Below are positions 25,743 through 35,417 of a stretch of DNA of 64,000 nucleotides, piece after piece. A model generated the notes under the pieces. That model saw only the letters and a program-made list of their open reading frames with translations, made no database searches and was not told the DNA's origin. This DNA is from Limnospira fusiformis SAG 85.79 (GTDB lineage Bacteria > Cyanobacteriota > Cyanobacteriia > Cyanobacteriales > Microcoleaceae). The stretch covers positions 1,787,403-1,851,402 of the forward strand of contig NZ_CP051185.1 of the NCBI RefSeq assembly GCF_012516315.1. The letters run 5' to 3'. The stretch's first letter is position 1. Each line of letters begins with the position of its first letter. The position numbers were made by a program, and so were the translations under genes.

Positions 25743-26556
25743 TGATAGCTTTAGCCCTATCCCATAAGACATCTAATTCCGCTAGGGTGTAGTCTGCTAA
25801 AGGGCGATCGCAGGCTGCCTCTACCATAGAAAATCGGCGAATAAACTTATGATTAGTCTCCCGTAGTGCTTCATGAGGGTCGATATCATACCAACGAGCT
25901 AAATTGACTAACACGAATAAAATATCTCCCAATTCCGCTTGTTGTTCTGCCTTATCTTGGTGGTGTAAGGCTTCTTCAAATTCCGCCAATTCCTCATGAA
26001 ACTTATCCCAAACCCCCTCAATATTATCCCACTCAAAGCCAACAGCAGCCGTTTTTTTAGATAATTTCATAGCTGCTATGAGAGGCGGAAGTTGTCGGGA
26101 ATAACGGTTTAATTTAGCACTCAAAGACTGGGAATCTTGATGATTTCCCGCTTCTTTATCCTTAATAGCTTCCCAGTTTTCGTGTACTTCTTCGACGCTA
26201 TCAACCTTCACATCTGCGAAAACGTGGGGATGTCTGCGGATGAGTTTTTCCGTAATACCAGCCGCCACATCAGCCAGGGAAAATTGCTGAGATTCGCTGG
26301 CAATTTGAGCCTGGAGAACTACTTGCAATAATAAATCTCCTAATTCATCAGCGATCGCTTTTGGGTCTCCCGTAGCGATCGCATCAACTACCTCATAGGC
26401 TTCTTCCAGAATATAAGGGGTTAAACTTTGGGGAGTTTGAGCCAAATCCCAAGGACACCCACCATCAGGCGATCGTAATTTAGCCACCACATCAATTAGT
26501 TCTTGCAAGGCATTTAGGGTGTCGTTTTCCCGTTGATTATGACTAGATTCAGACAT
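25723..26556 (-). CDS. mazG: Nucleoside triphosphate pyrophosphohydrolase MazG
   Basis: A MazG protein of 277 residues from MSESSHNQREN; an ATG 27 bases further upstream is less likely. Tandem MazG folds are seen. The first has PWDLAQTPQSLTPYILEEAY then ELGDLLLQVVLQ, and the second has EELAEFEEALHHQ with ELGDILFVLVNLARW; the EExxE and ExxD metal sites are intact. The enzyme hydrolyses NTPs to NMP and pyrophosphate and cleans nucleotide pools. Confidence 0.93.
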   Translation of the reverse strand: MSESSHNQRENDTLNALQELIDVVAKLRSPDGGCPWDLAQTPQSLTPYILEEAYEVVDAIATGDPKAIADELGDLLLQVVLQAQIASESQQFSLADVAAGITEKLIRRHPHVFADVKVDSVEEVHENWEAIKDKEAGNHQDSQSLSAKLNRYSRQLPPLIAAMKLSKKTAAVGFEWDNIEGVWDKFHEELAEFEEALHHQDKAEQQAELGDILFVLVNLARWYDIDPHEALRETNHKFIRRFSMVEAACDRPLADYTLAELDVLWDRAKAIIKEQGN

Positions 26557-26622
26557 ATTGATTAATAGGGTCGGATTATACAAATTTGACTCACTGATAA
26601 AAGGCTACAGTATATATGCCCA

Positions 26623-27312
26623 TTATTGCTCCCAACAGTTAGGATATATGCTATTGTTTGCGGGAGTTTCCCACAGTCGAGGAATTGCTAGAACGACGAC
26701 TGCTTTTTTTTTAGGGGAAGTTGACGACGAATTGGAACGAGACCGCCGCGAGGTGCTATTTTTCGGTTTTTTGACTAGAGCCGATGGTGGTATCAGTCCA
26801 TATACCCCTTGGCTTTGAAGACGTTTATAAATAGATGACCCCCAATCAGATAGATAGTGGCTCATAGCACCGACTTCTAAACCGCAGAAGATAGCGATCC
26901 ATTCCATAGAGTGGTTTAACAGAAATTGCCATAGTTCCCCTGCTAAACTCGATAGCGTCCACTCTACCGGAAACAGAAACTCGATCGCCATAGTCATAAT
27001 CAGACCAAAACCGCCTAGCCAGGTGAACAAGTACAGAACCCGTAAAGCCGTCCCAATAAAAGGCCCGTGGGACAGAAACGAGCGATGATGTAAACTGTTT
27101 TGATAGGGAACCCATAGCCAACGGAACCACCCCCAACGTTGAAACTGTCGTGAGTTTAGATCTAAATCTGGCCCAAACATCAGGCCACTAAATAGAAAAC
27201 TGCCAGATACTAGGAGAGTTAGATGGCTGCTGCGAGTTTGTCCAAACGTCAAAGCCGCCACCAGTGGCAAGCTCCAGAGTGTTATGCGATCGTGGGTTTT
27301 GCCAGAAGGCAT
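26623..27312 (-). CDS. DUF2227 membrane protein, putative metal-binding
   Basis: A 229-residue DUF2227 protein common in cyanobacteria. His-rich and acidic motifs likely to bind metal are GKTHDRITLW, GPDLDLNSRQ, HHRSFLSHGP and HYLSDWGS. At least three hydrophobic segments suggest a membrane protein related to the YdjM/LrgB-like hydrolase folds. The C-terminal tail is Lys/Arg/Ser-rich. The biological role is not known. Confidence 0.8.
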   Translation of the reverse strand: MPSGKTHDRITLWSLPLVAALTFGQTRSSHLTLLVSGSFLFSGLMFGPDLDLNSRQFQRWGWFRWLWVPYQNSLHHRSFLSHGPFIGTALRVLYLFTWLGGFGLIMTMAIEFLFPVEWTLSSLAGELWQFLLNHSMEWIAIFCGLEVGAMSHYLSDWGSSIYKRLQSQGVYGLIPPSALVKKPKNSTSRRSRSNSSSTSPKKKAVVVLAIPRLWETPANNSIYPNCWEQ

Positions 27313-27388
27313 AGCGCAAAAATTTTTTTCAAAAATAGCTTCCCTATTTTAGCGATTGCTGCTACAATAGAAAACATCGAATGCAAAA

Positions 27389-27460
<72 letters not shown>

Positions 27461-27483
27461 TTTTCGGGAAATCCTTATCCTAG

Positions 27484-28051
27484 CAGCGATAACCGGGATT
27501 CACTTAACCCGATAGTCGCACCTAATTACTCAGATATTACTCACAATCTAGTCCTAGCACAGGAAAATAATTCTGTCAATAGGATGATTACTCAGTCAAC
27601 AAGCACAACTTAATCAATCTGTCAAATACCCATATCACTCCCTAAACCCGACGCTGATAGGGTAGTTCCCTTGTGATACCTGTCAATGGCAAGCCTATCG
27701 GTTCGTTCGTCACCATTGACTGCTATCACGTCGGTCACTTCCCCAAGAGTGCTTTTCCCGGTTATGGGGGGAGGGTATGTTTCAAAGCCAACACGATAGC
27801 CGTAGGTGGGGGGGAACCCGCTAGGGAATCAACGTACAAAGATATCAGACCGCCTTTCAGTATCAGATTATGAAAGTATGGCGATCGCCTATCCGGTTAT
27901 CTATGGGTCTGATTCATAATCTCCGGTGAGGGGAAACTATGGGCTATCATCTGGCTGATATTAAAAGTGCGATCGCCAAATCTAAACTATCATCTACCGG
28001 AACCAACCCGATACCCCTCAACAACTTTTCAACTGGAGGCAATTACCGGGG
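27484..28051. repeat. Left inverted arm
   Basis: Matches the reverse complement of 29366-29838. It is strong from 27601 to 28051, with two extra blocks of about 80 and 25 bases here, and weak from 27484 to 27600. It encodes in pieces a phage structural-type motif, STGTNPIPLNNFSTGGNYRG, near its inner end. Both arms are broken by indels. Confidence 0.85.
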
Positions 28052-28176
28052 GTAGTGCCTAATATTAATGATAGAGGTGTAAAAACCGACTCGGGTTCAA
28101 TTTCCATGCCTACCTGCCCAACTTGTACATCTACCCAATTGTTAGACTAAATGGATTAGGCTCAATATCATTTTGA

Positions 28177-28401
28177 ACCGCTGGCTCCGAACCCATACGC
28201 ATCGATGACTTTGGCGCCGTCAGTATTGCTGACGTCGTCGGTATCGGAACCACAGTAGCACAAACAAGATTAGATGTTAATGGAAATATAAGAGGGCATA
28301 GAATTAATTTCAGTAATTTACCGACAAGCCCTACAGGTTTAAGGGTTGGTGATTTATGGTGCGATACAGCTAACGATCATGTAATCAAACAGATTAGATA
28401 A
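28177..28401 (+). pseudogene. Phage tail-fibre-like C-terminal fragment
   Basis: An open frame reading TAGSEPIRIDDFGAVSIADV, then VGIGTTVAQTRLDVNGNIRG, then FSNLPTSPTGLRVGDLWCDT. The IGTT-x-x-LDVNGNI pattern is a hallmark of phage tail-fibre and related proteins. A TGA at 28174-28176 cuts the upstream frame right before TAGSE. Its stop overlaps the next gene's ATG (TAATG). Confidence 0.75.
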
Positions 28402-28757
28402 TGCCTAACAACTATGATATATCTGAGACTCATTGGTTTTGAGTTTATCACCAATATTTCATCAAAGAGGATGATTCAAAACATGGTAGTCAGAAATTTC
28501 CAGATATATCAGGTAGCCAATTTGTGAGGATATTATTTGAGGCGGACCAAATTCCTGTAGATTGGAAAATCGCGGGATGGTTAAAATTTTACGCATACAA
28601 TGATGCCCAACAGAATATGATGGTTAAACAATATATTATTTGGCTTAATCAATATCAAATCATTGCCGAGCCGCCATATAGCAATTTTGACGCAGTATTT
28701 GACCCCTTAGAGAGGATTAAGTGGTTGACCATTTATTTTTGGAGATTAATACAATGA
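28401..28757 (+). pseudogene. Small phage-type gene with in-frame TGA
   Basis: From ATG at 28401 the frame reads MPNNYDISETHWF, then TGA at 28440, then continues open for more than 100 codons (YHQYFIKEDDSKHGSQKF and EADQIPVDWKIAGWLKFYAY) to a TGA at 28755. Coupling to both neighbours (TAATG before, ATGA after) shows it was one gene. A GTG at 28524 could restart it. No family is recognised. Confidence 0.6.
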
Positions 28758-29008
28758 ATCTAATTATACTAGAGGTGGCATTATTGATAATTGTTATTTT
28801 TTATTTGGTAATTTCTTTATTTATAGGTAATAAAATCATGGAGTCTAAGCTAGATTAAGACAATAAAAATTTAGACATATTATTTGAGTTTTTTAAATAT
28901 TCGTTAGATAGTATAATCTGCCCCAAAATATATGACCATGATACGCGTTTACCACCTAACTCAATCAACAGAGATGATATTGACGATGATGGTTGGCGTA
29001 AACCCTAA
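28754..29008 (+). pseudogene. Small membrane protein gene with in-frame TAA
   Basis: Codes for MNLIILEVALLIIVIFYLVI and a basic end, stops at TAA (28856), then stays open in the same frame to 29008 (DNKNLDILFEFFKYSLDSII and later RDDIDDDGWRKP). One N-terminal membrane helix plus an acidic tail would fit a phage holin or spanin, but that is a guess. The first 34 residues alone could still be made. Confidence 0.5.
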
Positions 29009-29038
29009 CAGCCTAACAGCTAACTCAATAACTTAATG

Positions 29039-29067
29039 ACCCCCTATGGTTTCTGACTGTAGGGGGT
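29039..29067 (+). terminator. Hairpin after the phage-type genes
   Basis: ACCCCCTA pairs with TAGGGGGT (8 bp, 13-base loop), 31 bases after the last phage-type frame. It is probably the old terminator of that gene set; the T-run is poor. Confidence 0.5.
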
Positions 29068-29082
29068 GTCTATGTATTTTGG

Positions 29083-29169
29083 GCTAACAGTCTAACGGCA
29101 ACAGTCTAATTAAATGTCAATTTTTTCATTAGCTTAAATGCTAACAGTCTAACTGCAACAGTCTAATTA
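29083..29169. repeat. Paired 30-bp direct repeat
   Basis: Two copies of a 30-bp unit with GCTAACAGTCTAAC and CAACAGTCTAATTA, at 29083 and 29140, one mismatch apart. Related CCTAACAGC words occur just upstream (29003-29022). Function unknown. Confidence 0.8.
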
Positions 29170-29365
29170 CGGGTTTATATGAATGCTCACCCTATCATGT
29201 CCAGATATTACCCATAACGGATATTACCCCTAACCGATCGCTTTACCTACAACCTACGACTAAGATTTTTGGGTAAGGCGATTATGTTGGTAGTGACTGT
29301 TGGACGTGATGATTACCATCAAAGATTGGAGACTTGCTGAGAATTATGTGGGTATCGATTCCCAT

Positions 29366-29838
29366 CCCGGTAATTGCCTCCAGTTGAAAAGTTGTTTGGG
29401 GGGTATCGGGTTGGTTCCGGTAGATGATAGTTCAGGTTTTGCGATCGCACTTTTAGTTTCCCTCACCGGAGATTATCAATTGGACCCATAGATAACCGGA
29501 TAGGCGATCGTGTTGGCTTTGAATCATACCCTCCCCCCATAACCGGGACAAGCACTCTTGGGGAGTGACCGATGTGATAGCAGTCAATGGTGAGGAACGA
29601 ACCGATAAACTTGCCATTGACGGGTATCACAAGGGAACTACCCTATCAGCGTCCGGTTATGGGGGTGATATGGGTATTTGACATATTGATTAAGTTGTGC
29701 TTATTGATTAACCCGTCAATGATTAAGATTTATTGCTAAGGGATATGCACTAATTGTCCCGTGTGCTAAGACTGAATGGAGTGCATTTTGAGTGTAACGG
29801 TACGACTATCGGGTTGAGTGTTTCCCGGTTATCGTAGC
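29366..29838. repeat. Right inverted arm
   Basis: Reverse complement of the left arm, strongest at 29366-29702 and weaker out to 29838, which is 22 bases from the end of tRNA-Ala. It lacks two blocks present in the left arm. No open frame of length spans it. Confidence 0.85.
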
Positions 29839-29860
29839 CAGAATAGGCTTTTAAGCGATA

Positions 29861-29933
29861 TGGAGAATAGGGGGGTCGAACCCCTGACCTCTGCGGTGCG
29901 ATCGCAGCACTCTACCAACTGAGCTAATTCCCC
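29861..29933 (-). tRNA. tRNA-Ala (anticodon CGC)
   Basis: A 73-base tRNA on the minus strand. The acceptor stem GGGGAAT/ATTCTCC has a G3-U70 wobble pair, the main alanine identity element. The anticodon arm CTGCG-ATCGCAC-CGCAG gives anticodon CGC, and the T arm contains GGTTCGACCCC. The anticodon arm contains the HIP1 octamer GCGATCGC. The CCA is not encoded. Confidence 0.93.
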
Positions 29934-29973
29934 AAGTATAGAGAGAGATAGGACACAACCGCCCATTATAACA

Positions 29974-30693
29974 TCAATCGGGTTCCGATAGTGCAACTTC
30001 TCCAGAGATTCCCAAAATCCTCTCTAACTCCAAGTCCTGGAGATAGTCCACACACCAATCAGCGCGACGCTGTAGCATATGGAAAGGATAAGTATGGGCT
30101 ACCCCCACGACAGGAATACCCGCGCGTTTCGCCGCCTCAATACCAGCAAAAGTATCCTCAATAGCTAAACACTCTTCCGGCTGCAAATTCAAGGTCTCAT
30201 CAGCAGAATTTAGCCTTTGTAGCGCCAATAAATAGCCATCAGGTTCCGGCTTGCTGGTGGTAATATCATCCCCAGCGACAATGATGGAAAAATAATCAAT
30301 CAACCCCGCGCGAGTCAAAACTAACTCAACTTCCTCTCTAATAGCGCCGGTAACTAGGGCGATTTTCAAATTCGCCGTCTGAATGCGTGTAATTAGTTCC
30401 CGCAACCCATCATATAGAGGTAGGTCTGACATAGCATTTAACCGCTGTTGATAGGCTTGTGCTTTCCGCGCGATCAGGTTTTCTAGCTCCTCAGAAGTTA
30501 CGACTCTGCCGTATAATGAGAGTAAATCCTGTAAACAGGCGCGATCGCTTCTTCCTAAGCAAACTTCACGAATTTTATCTGGTTTCACCCGCAGATTTTC
30601 AGCGACCAATAATTCCTCGATTAACTGTTCATGAATCGATTCATCATTGATAATTACACCATTAAAATCAAAAATAACAGCCTTTAAACTCAT
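29974..30693 (-). CDS. HAD-superfamily hydrolase, phosphoglucomutase/phosphatase-like
   Basis: A 239-residue HAD protein with a helical cap after motif I. Motif I reads FDFNGVI, so the nucleophile Asp is present but the second Asp, the usual acid/base, is Asn. Motif II is LVTGA, the Lys is in SKPEPDGYLLAL, and motif III is ECLAIEDTFAGIEAAKRAGI. The layout resembles beta-phosphoglucomutase and phosphoglycolate-phosphatase types. With Asn in motif I the reaction may differ; the substrate is unknown. Confidence 0.8.
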   Translation of the reverse strand: MSLKAVIFDFNGVIINDESIHEQLIEELLVAENLRVKPDKIREVCLGRSDRACLQDLLSLYGRVVTSEELENLIARKAQAYQQRLNAMSDLPLYDGLRELITRIQTANLKIALVTGAIREEVELVLTRAGLIDYFSIIVAGDDITTSKPEPDGYLLALQRLNSADETLNLQPEECLAIEDTFAGIEAAKRAGIPVVGVAHTYPFHMLQRRADWCVDYLQDLELERILGISGEVALSEPD

Positions 30694-30762
30694 ACCCAGT
30701 TAATGGATAATGGACAAATGTTATCTATGGAAATTATTAATTAATAATTATTAATTAATAAT

Positions 30763-33712
30763 TATCTGTGGGAATTGAGATTGACAGCAGAACCCGCCCC
30801 TACATGATAACCAATTATTGATGGATATGGGGTGGGTTGGGGGCGGGTTTACCAGTTTTATCTGTGGGAATTGAGATTGACAGCAGAACCCGCCCCTACA
30901 TGATAACCAATTATTGATGGATATGGGGTGGGTTGGGGCGGGTTTACCAGTGTTATCTGTGGGAATTGAGATTGACAGCAGAACCCGCCCCTACATGATA
31001 ACCAATTATTGATGGATATGGGGTGGGTTGGGGGCGGGTTTACCAGTTTTATCTGTGGGAATTGAGATTGACAGCAGAACCCGCCCCTACATGATAACCA
31101 ATTATTGATGGATATGGGGTGGGTTGGGGGCGGGTTTACCAGTTTTATCTGTGGGAATTGAGATTGACAGCAGAACCCGCCCCTACATGATAACCAATTA
31201 TTGATGGATATGGGGTGGGTTGGGGGCGGGTTTACCAGTGTTATCTGTGGGAATTGAGATTGACAGCAGAACCCGCCCCTACATGATAACCAATTATTGA
31301 TGGATATGGGGTGGGTTGGGGCGGATTTACCAGTGTTATCTGTGGGAATTGAGATTGACAGCAGAACCCGCCCCTACATGATAACCAATTATTGATGGAT
31401 ATGGGGTGGGTTGGGGCGGGTTTACCAGTGTTATCTGTGGGAATTGAGATTGACAGCAGAACCCGCCCCTACATGATAACCAATTATTGATGGATATGGG
31501 GTGGGTTGGGGGCGGGTTTACCAGTTTTATCTGTGGGAATTGAGATTGACAGCAGAACCCGCCCCTACATGATAACCAATTATTGATGGATATGGGGTGG
31601 GTTGGGGGCGGGTTTACCAGTTTTATCTGTGGGAATTGAGATTGACAGCAGAACCCGCCCCTACATGATAACCAATTATTGATGGATATGGGGTGGGTTG
31701 GGGGCGGGTTTACCAGTGTTATCTGTGGGAATTGAGATTGACAGCAGAACCCGCCCCTACATGATAACCAATTATTGATGGATATGGGGTGGGTTGGGGG
31801 CGGGTTTACCAGTGTTATCTGTGGGAATTGAGATTGACAGCAGAACCCGCCCCTACATGATAACCAATTATTGATGGATATGGGGTGGGTTGGGGCGGGG
31901 TTTACCAGTGTTATCTGTGGGAATTGAGATTGACAGCAGAACCCGCCCCTACATGATAACCAATTATTGATGGATATGGGGTGGGTTGGGGGCGGGTTTA
32001 CCAGTGTTATCTGTGGGAATTGAGATTGACAGCAGAACCCGCCCCTACCATGATAACCAATTATTGATGGATATGGGGTGGGTTGGGGGCGGGTTTACCA
32101 GTGTTATCTGTGGGAATTGAGATTGACAGCAGAACCCGCCCCTACATGATAACCAATTATTGATGGATATGGGGTGGGTTGGGGCGGATTTTACCAGTGT
32201 TATCTGTGGGAATTGAGATTGACAGCAGAACCCGCCCCTACATGATAACCAATTATTGATGGATATGGGGTGGGTTGGGGGCGGGTTTACCAGTGTTATC
32301 TGTGGGAATTGAGATTGACAGCAGAACCCGCCCCTACATGATAACCAATTATTGATGGATATGGGGTGGGTTGGGGCGGGTTTACCAGTGTTATCTTTGG
32401 GAATTGAGATTGAAGCACCCTCGACCTGGGATTGGAATGAGATTGACAGCAGAACCCGCCCCTACATGATAACCAATTATTGATGGATATGGGGTGGGTT
32501 GGGGCGGGTTTACCAGTGTTATCTGTGGGAATTGAGATTGACAGCAGAACCCGCCCCTACATGATAACCAATTATTGATGGATATGGGGTGGGTTGGGGC
32601 GGGTTTACCAGTGTTATCTGTGGGAATTGAGATTGACAGCAGAACCCGCCCTGCATGATAACCAATTGATGGATATGGGGGGCTTGGGGCGGATTTACCA
32701 GTGTTATCTGTGGGAATTGAGATTGACAGCAGAACCCGCCCCTACATGATAACCAATTATTGATGGATATGGGGTGGGTTGGGGCGGGGGTTTTTACCAG
32801 TTTTATCTGTGGGAATGAGATTAAACCCCCCGCCCTACTGATAACCAATTATTGATGGATGGGGATTGACAGAACCCGCCCTACTGGTGGGGTTAACCAG
32901 TGTTATCTGTGGAATTGAGATTGACAGCAGAACCCGCCCCTACATGATAACCAATTATTGATGGATATGGGGTGGGTTGGGGCGGATTTACCAGTGTTAT
33001 CTGTGGGAATTGAGATTGACAGCAGAACCCGCCCCTACATATGATAACCAATTATTGATGGATATGGGGTGGGTTGGGGCGGATTTACCAGTGTTATCTG
33101 TGGGAATTGAGATTGACAGCAGAACCCGCCCCTACATGATAACCAATTATTGATGGATATGGGGTGGGTTGGGGCGGGTTTACCAGTGTTATCTGTGGGA
33201 ATTGAGATTGACAGCAGAACCCGCCCCTACATGATAACCAATTATTGATGGATATGGGGTGGGTTGGGGCGGGTTTACCAGTGTTATCTGTGGGAATTGA
33301 GATTGACAGCAGAACCCGCCCCTACATGATAACCAATTATTGATGGATATGGGGTGGGTTGGGGCGGGTTTACCAGTGTTATCTGTGGGAATTGAGATTG
33401 ACAGCAGAACCCGCCCCTACATGATAACCAATTATTGATGGATATGGGGTGGGTTGGGGCGGGTTTACCAGTGTTATCTGTGGGAATTGAGATTGACAGC
33501 AGAACCCGCCCCTACATGATAACCAATTATTGATGGATATGGGGTGGGTTGGGGCGGGTTTACCAGTGTTATCTGTGGGAATTGAGATTGACAGCAGAAC
33601 CCGCCCCTACATGATAACCAATTATTGATGGATATGGGGTGGGTTGGGGCGGATTTACCAGTGTTATCTGTGGGAATTGAGATTGACAGCAGAACCCGCC
33701 CCTACCAAAGTA
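30763..33712. repeat. 95-96-bp tandem array, about 31 units
   Basis: About 31 units, each starting TCTGTGGGAATTGAGATTGA, followed by AACCCGCCCC and ending GGGGCGGGTTTACCAGT. AACCCGCCCC and GGGGCGGGTT are inverted, so every unit can fold as a long hairpin. Unit variants differ in a run of G (95 or 96 bp) and GTTTA against ATTTA. Units at about 32394-32906 are damaged by indels. No reading frame of note crosses the array. Confidence 0.97.
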
Positions 33713-33721
33713 TTAATTATC

Positions 33722-34591
33722 TTAGGCTGGGGCAGGAAATGGGTTATGATTGGGCTGTTGTTCCCATTGTGAATTGATGTTGGGGGAATGGTTAATAATC
33801 GGTTTGAGACCTACGGTAACTTGATTTATCCACCATATATCCTCCGATCGCACTTTCGCAAAACCCGCCGCCCCAAGAGTTGCATCAACGCTTCCGGTGG
33901 CATAATCTTTGAGATAGGGTTCCTCAAAAATTTCGGTTAGCCAGGGGTTTTGGCGTAAGATTTTCTGATGACCGTCAAGAATCATTACTTCTCCCCCGGC
34001 TTTCAGAAGTCGGAAAGCCTCCCGCGCTATGGCTATGGCTATTTCTGGGGGGGTTTCATGGAAAAGCAGGGAAGCGGAAACTAAGTCAAAAGATTGAGAT
34101 TCAAAGCGATCGCTTTCTTCTGCTAAACCATGATAGAATTTGATATCTAAGCCGGCTTGTTTGGCTTTAGTTTCCGCCACCGCCAACATATAGGGAGATA
34201 AGTCTAAGCCGATCACTTCGGCATTAGGAAAGGTTTGTTTTAATAGTAGGGTAGTTGAACCTGTGCCGCACCCTAGGTCTAATATGCGTCTAGGTTTAAC
34301 GGTAATGGTATCAATAGCTTCTTGGCGGACCCAGGTTTCATTGGGGGGAATGGCGTATTGGGTAATGGGGTCGTAGGTGAGGGCGGCGCTTTTATTCAGG
34401 TATCCTCCCTCGATACCGTGAAAGTCTTGGGTTTGGTAATATTGGGGATAGACGAGGTTGGGGTCAGTAAGGCGATCGCACACTGATTCCCAATCGATAC
34501 TTTTGTCCAAGTTATCGATCGCTTCTCGGTCTACCAATAATTTGAACATGGGCGCTAAATAGCGCTCAAAAATTGTATCCTGACGTGGCAT
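33722..34591 (-). CDS. SAM-dependent class I methyltransferase
   Basis: A 289-residue methyltransferase. The SAM site is ILDLGCGTGSTTLLLKQTF, then VIGLDLSPYML, and a post-II strand SFDLVSASLLFHETPPE. The N-terminal 100 residues (a TPR-free helical part) probably bind substrate. The acceptor is unknown. It lies downstream of the TVP38 and ArsS-like genes on the same strand, which would fit an organo-arsenic or small-molecule role, but it lacks a recognisable ArsM cysteine set. Confidence 0.8.
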   Translation of the reverse strand: MPRQDTIFERYLAPMFKLLVDREAIDNLDKSIDWESVCDRLTDPNLVYPQYYQTQDFHGIEGGYLNKSAALTYDPITQYAIPPNETWVRQEAIDTITVKPRRILDLGCGTGSTTLLLKQTFPNAEVIGLDLSPYMLAVAETKAKQAGLDIKFYHGLAEESDRFESQSFDLVSASLLFHETPPEIAIAIAREAFRLLKAGGEVMILDGHQKILRQNPWLTEIFEEPYLKDYATGSVDATLGAAGFAKVRSEDIWWINQVTVGLKPIINHSPNINSQWEQQPNHNPFPAPA

Positions 34592-34656
34592 GACTGCGAC
34601 CTGATTTTGGGCAAAGCTGCCACCATTATAACTAATTTTTCTCGATTGGGAAGGTT

Positions 34657-35289
34657 TTAGGATCGTTCAGGACCGGCGATTTTCTCATTTAACGCACGGC
34701 GGGCGATTTGGGTGACATAGACCGTGACGGCTACGGTGGCTACAAGTCCCACGCCATAGAGTATCCACTCCCCTGTTGTGCGCGATCGCTCAGTTCCCAG
34801 GGTGGCTAAACTACCCGCAATAGATCCAATATACACATACATGACTGTTCCTGGCATCATACCTATCCAGGAAGCCAGAAAATAATCTTTTAGGGAAACT
34901 TTGGTTAAGCCCAAACTATAATTTAGCAGGTTAAACGGAAAGATGGGCGACAGGCGCAGGAGTCCTACGATTTTCCAGCCTTCCTTCCCTACTGCATTAT
35001 CGATCGCTTGGAATTGGGCTTGACCTGCGATTTTTGCCGATACCCAACCCCTAGCTAAATATCGCCCGATTAAAAAAGCACAAATTGCCCCCAAAGTTGA
35101 GGCGATCGATACATAAACAGAACCCCAAATTACCCCGAAGACAAACCCCGCACCTAGGGTTAATATCGAACCCGGTAAAAAGGCAACAGTTGCCACAATA
35201 TACAGGAGCATAAATACTCCCGCCCCCCAGCCGCCTAAGCTGTCTATCCACTCGATCGCATTTCTTAATATATCTTGAATTGCCAACAT
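34657..35289 (-). CDS. TVP38/TMEM64-family membrane protein
   Basis: A DedA/SNARE-associated-type integral membrane protein of 210 residues. The start is put at ATG 35289 because AAGGTGAG lies 10 bases ahead; a GTG at 35304 is possible. The motif GAGFVFGVIWGSVYVSIAST and the re-entrant LLRLSPIFPFNLLNYSLGLT are typical. The family is linked to lipid scrambling or transport, and its members are often near selenium or arsenic radical SAM genes. Confidence 0.85.
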   Translation of the reverse strand: MLAIQDILRNAIEWIDSLGGWGAGVFMLLYIVATVAFLPGSILTLGAGFVFGVIWGSVYVSIASTLGAICAFLIGRYLARGWVSAKIAGQAQFQAIDNAVGKEGWKIVGLLRLSPIFPFNLLNYSLGLTKVSLKDYFLASWIGMMPGTVMYVYIGSIAGSLATLGTERSRTTGEWILYGVGLVATVAVTVYVTQIARRALNEKIAGPERS

Positions 35290-35417
35290 TTTTGCCAAAC
35301 TCACCTTATAACTTATCCGCTAATTAGCCAGGAATTATCATTGATTTTACTTGACATATTCCCGGCTTTATGGTAGGCGATAGTCAAGGGTATGAGCCTA
35401 AACTAGCCCCCAAATCA

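Larger units (their letters stand above)
27461..29860. mobile_element. Decayed phage-like segment between two tRNA genes
   Basis: About 2.4 kb with no intact long gene. It is bounded by the 3' ends of tRNA-Val (plus strand) and tRNA-Ala (minus strand). It has inverted arms at 27484-28051 and 29366-29838, a tail-fibre-like fragment, two tightly coupled small genes with nonsense codons and a hairpin. No integrase or attachment duplication was found, so the mode of entry is unknown. Confidence 0.6.

Noticed and set aside
26558-26818. Plus-strand 86-codon frame
   Set aside because: Antisense to the DUF2227 gene, with no family resemblance and no ribosome site.
27484-29838. Diversity-generating retroelement (template and variable repeats)
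   Set aside because: The arms are inverted rather than direct, differences are not limited to A positions, and no reverse transcriptase is present.
32519-32848. Minus-strand 109-codon frame in the 96-bp array
   Set aside because: It exists only where unit indels bring frames together; composition is that of the repeat.
30763-33712. CRISPR array
   Set aside because: The whole 95-96-bp unit, including the part that would be the spacer, is repeated. Spacers would be unique and no cas gene is nearby.
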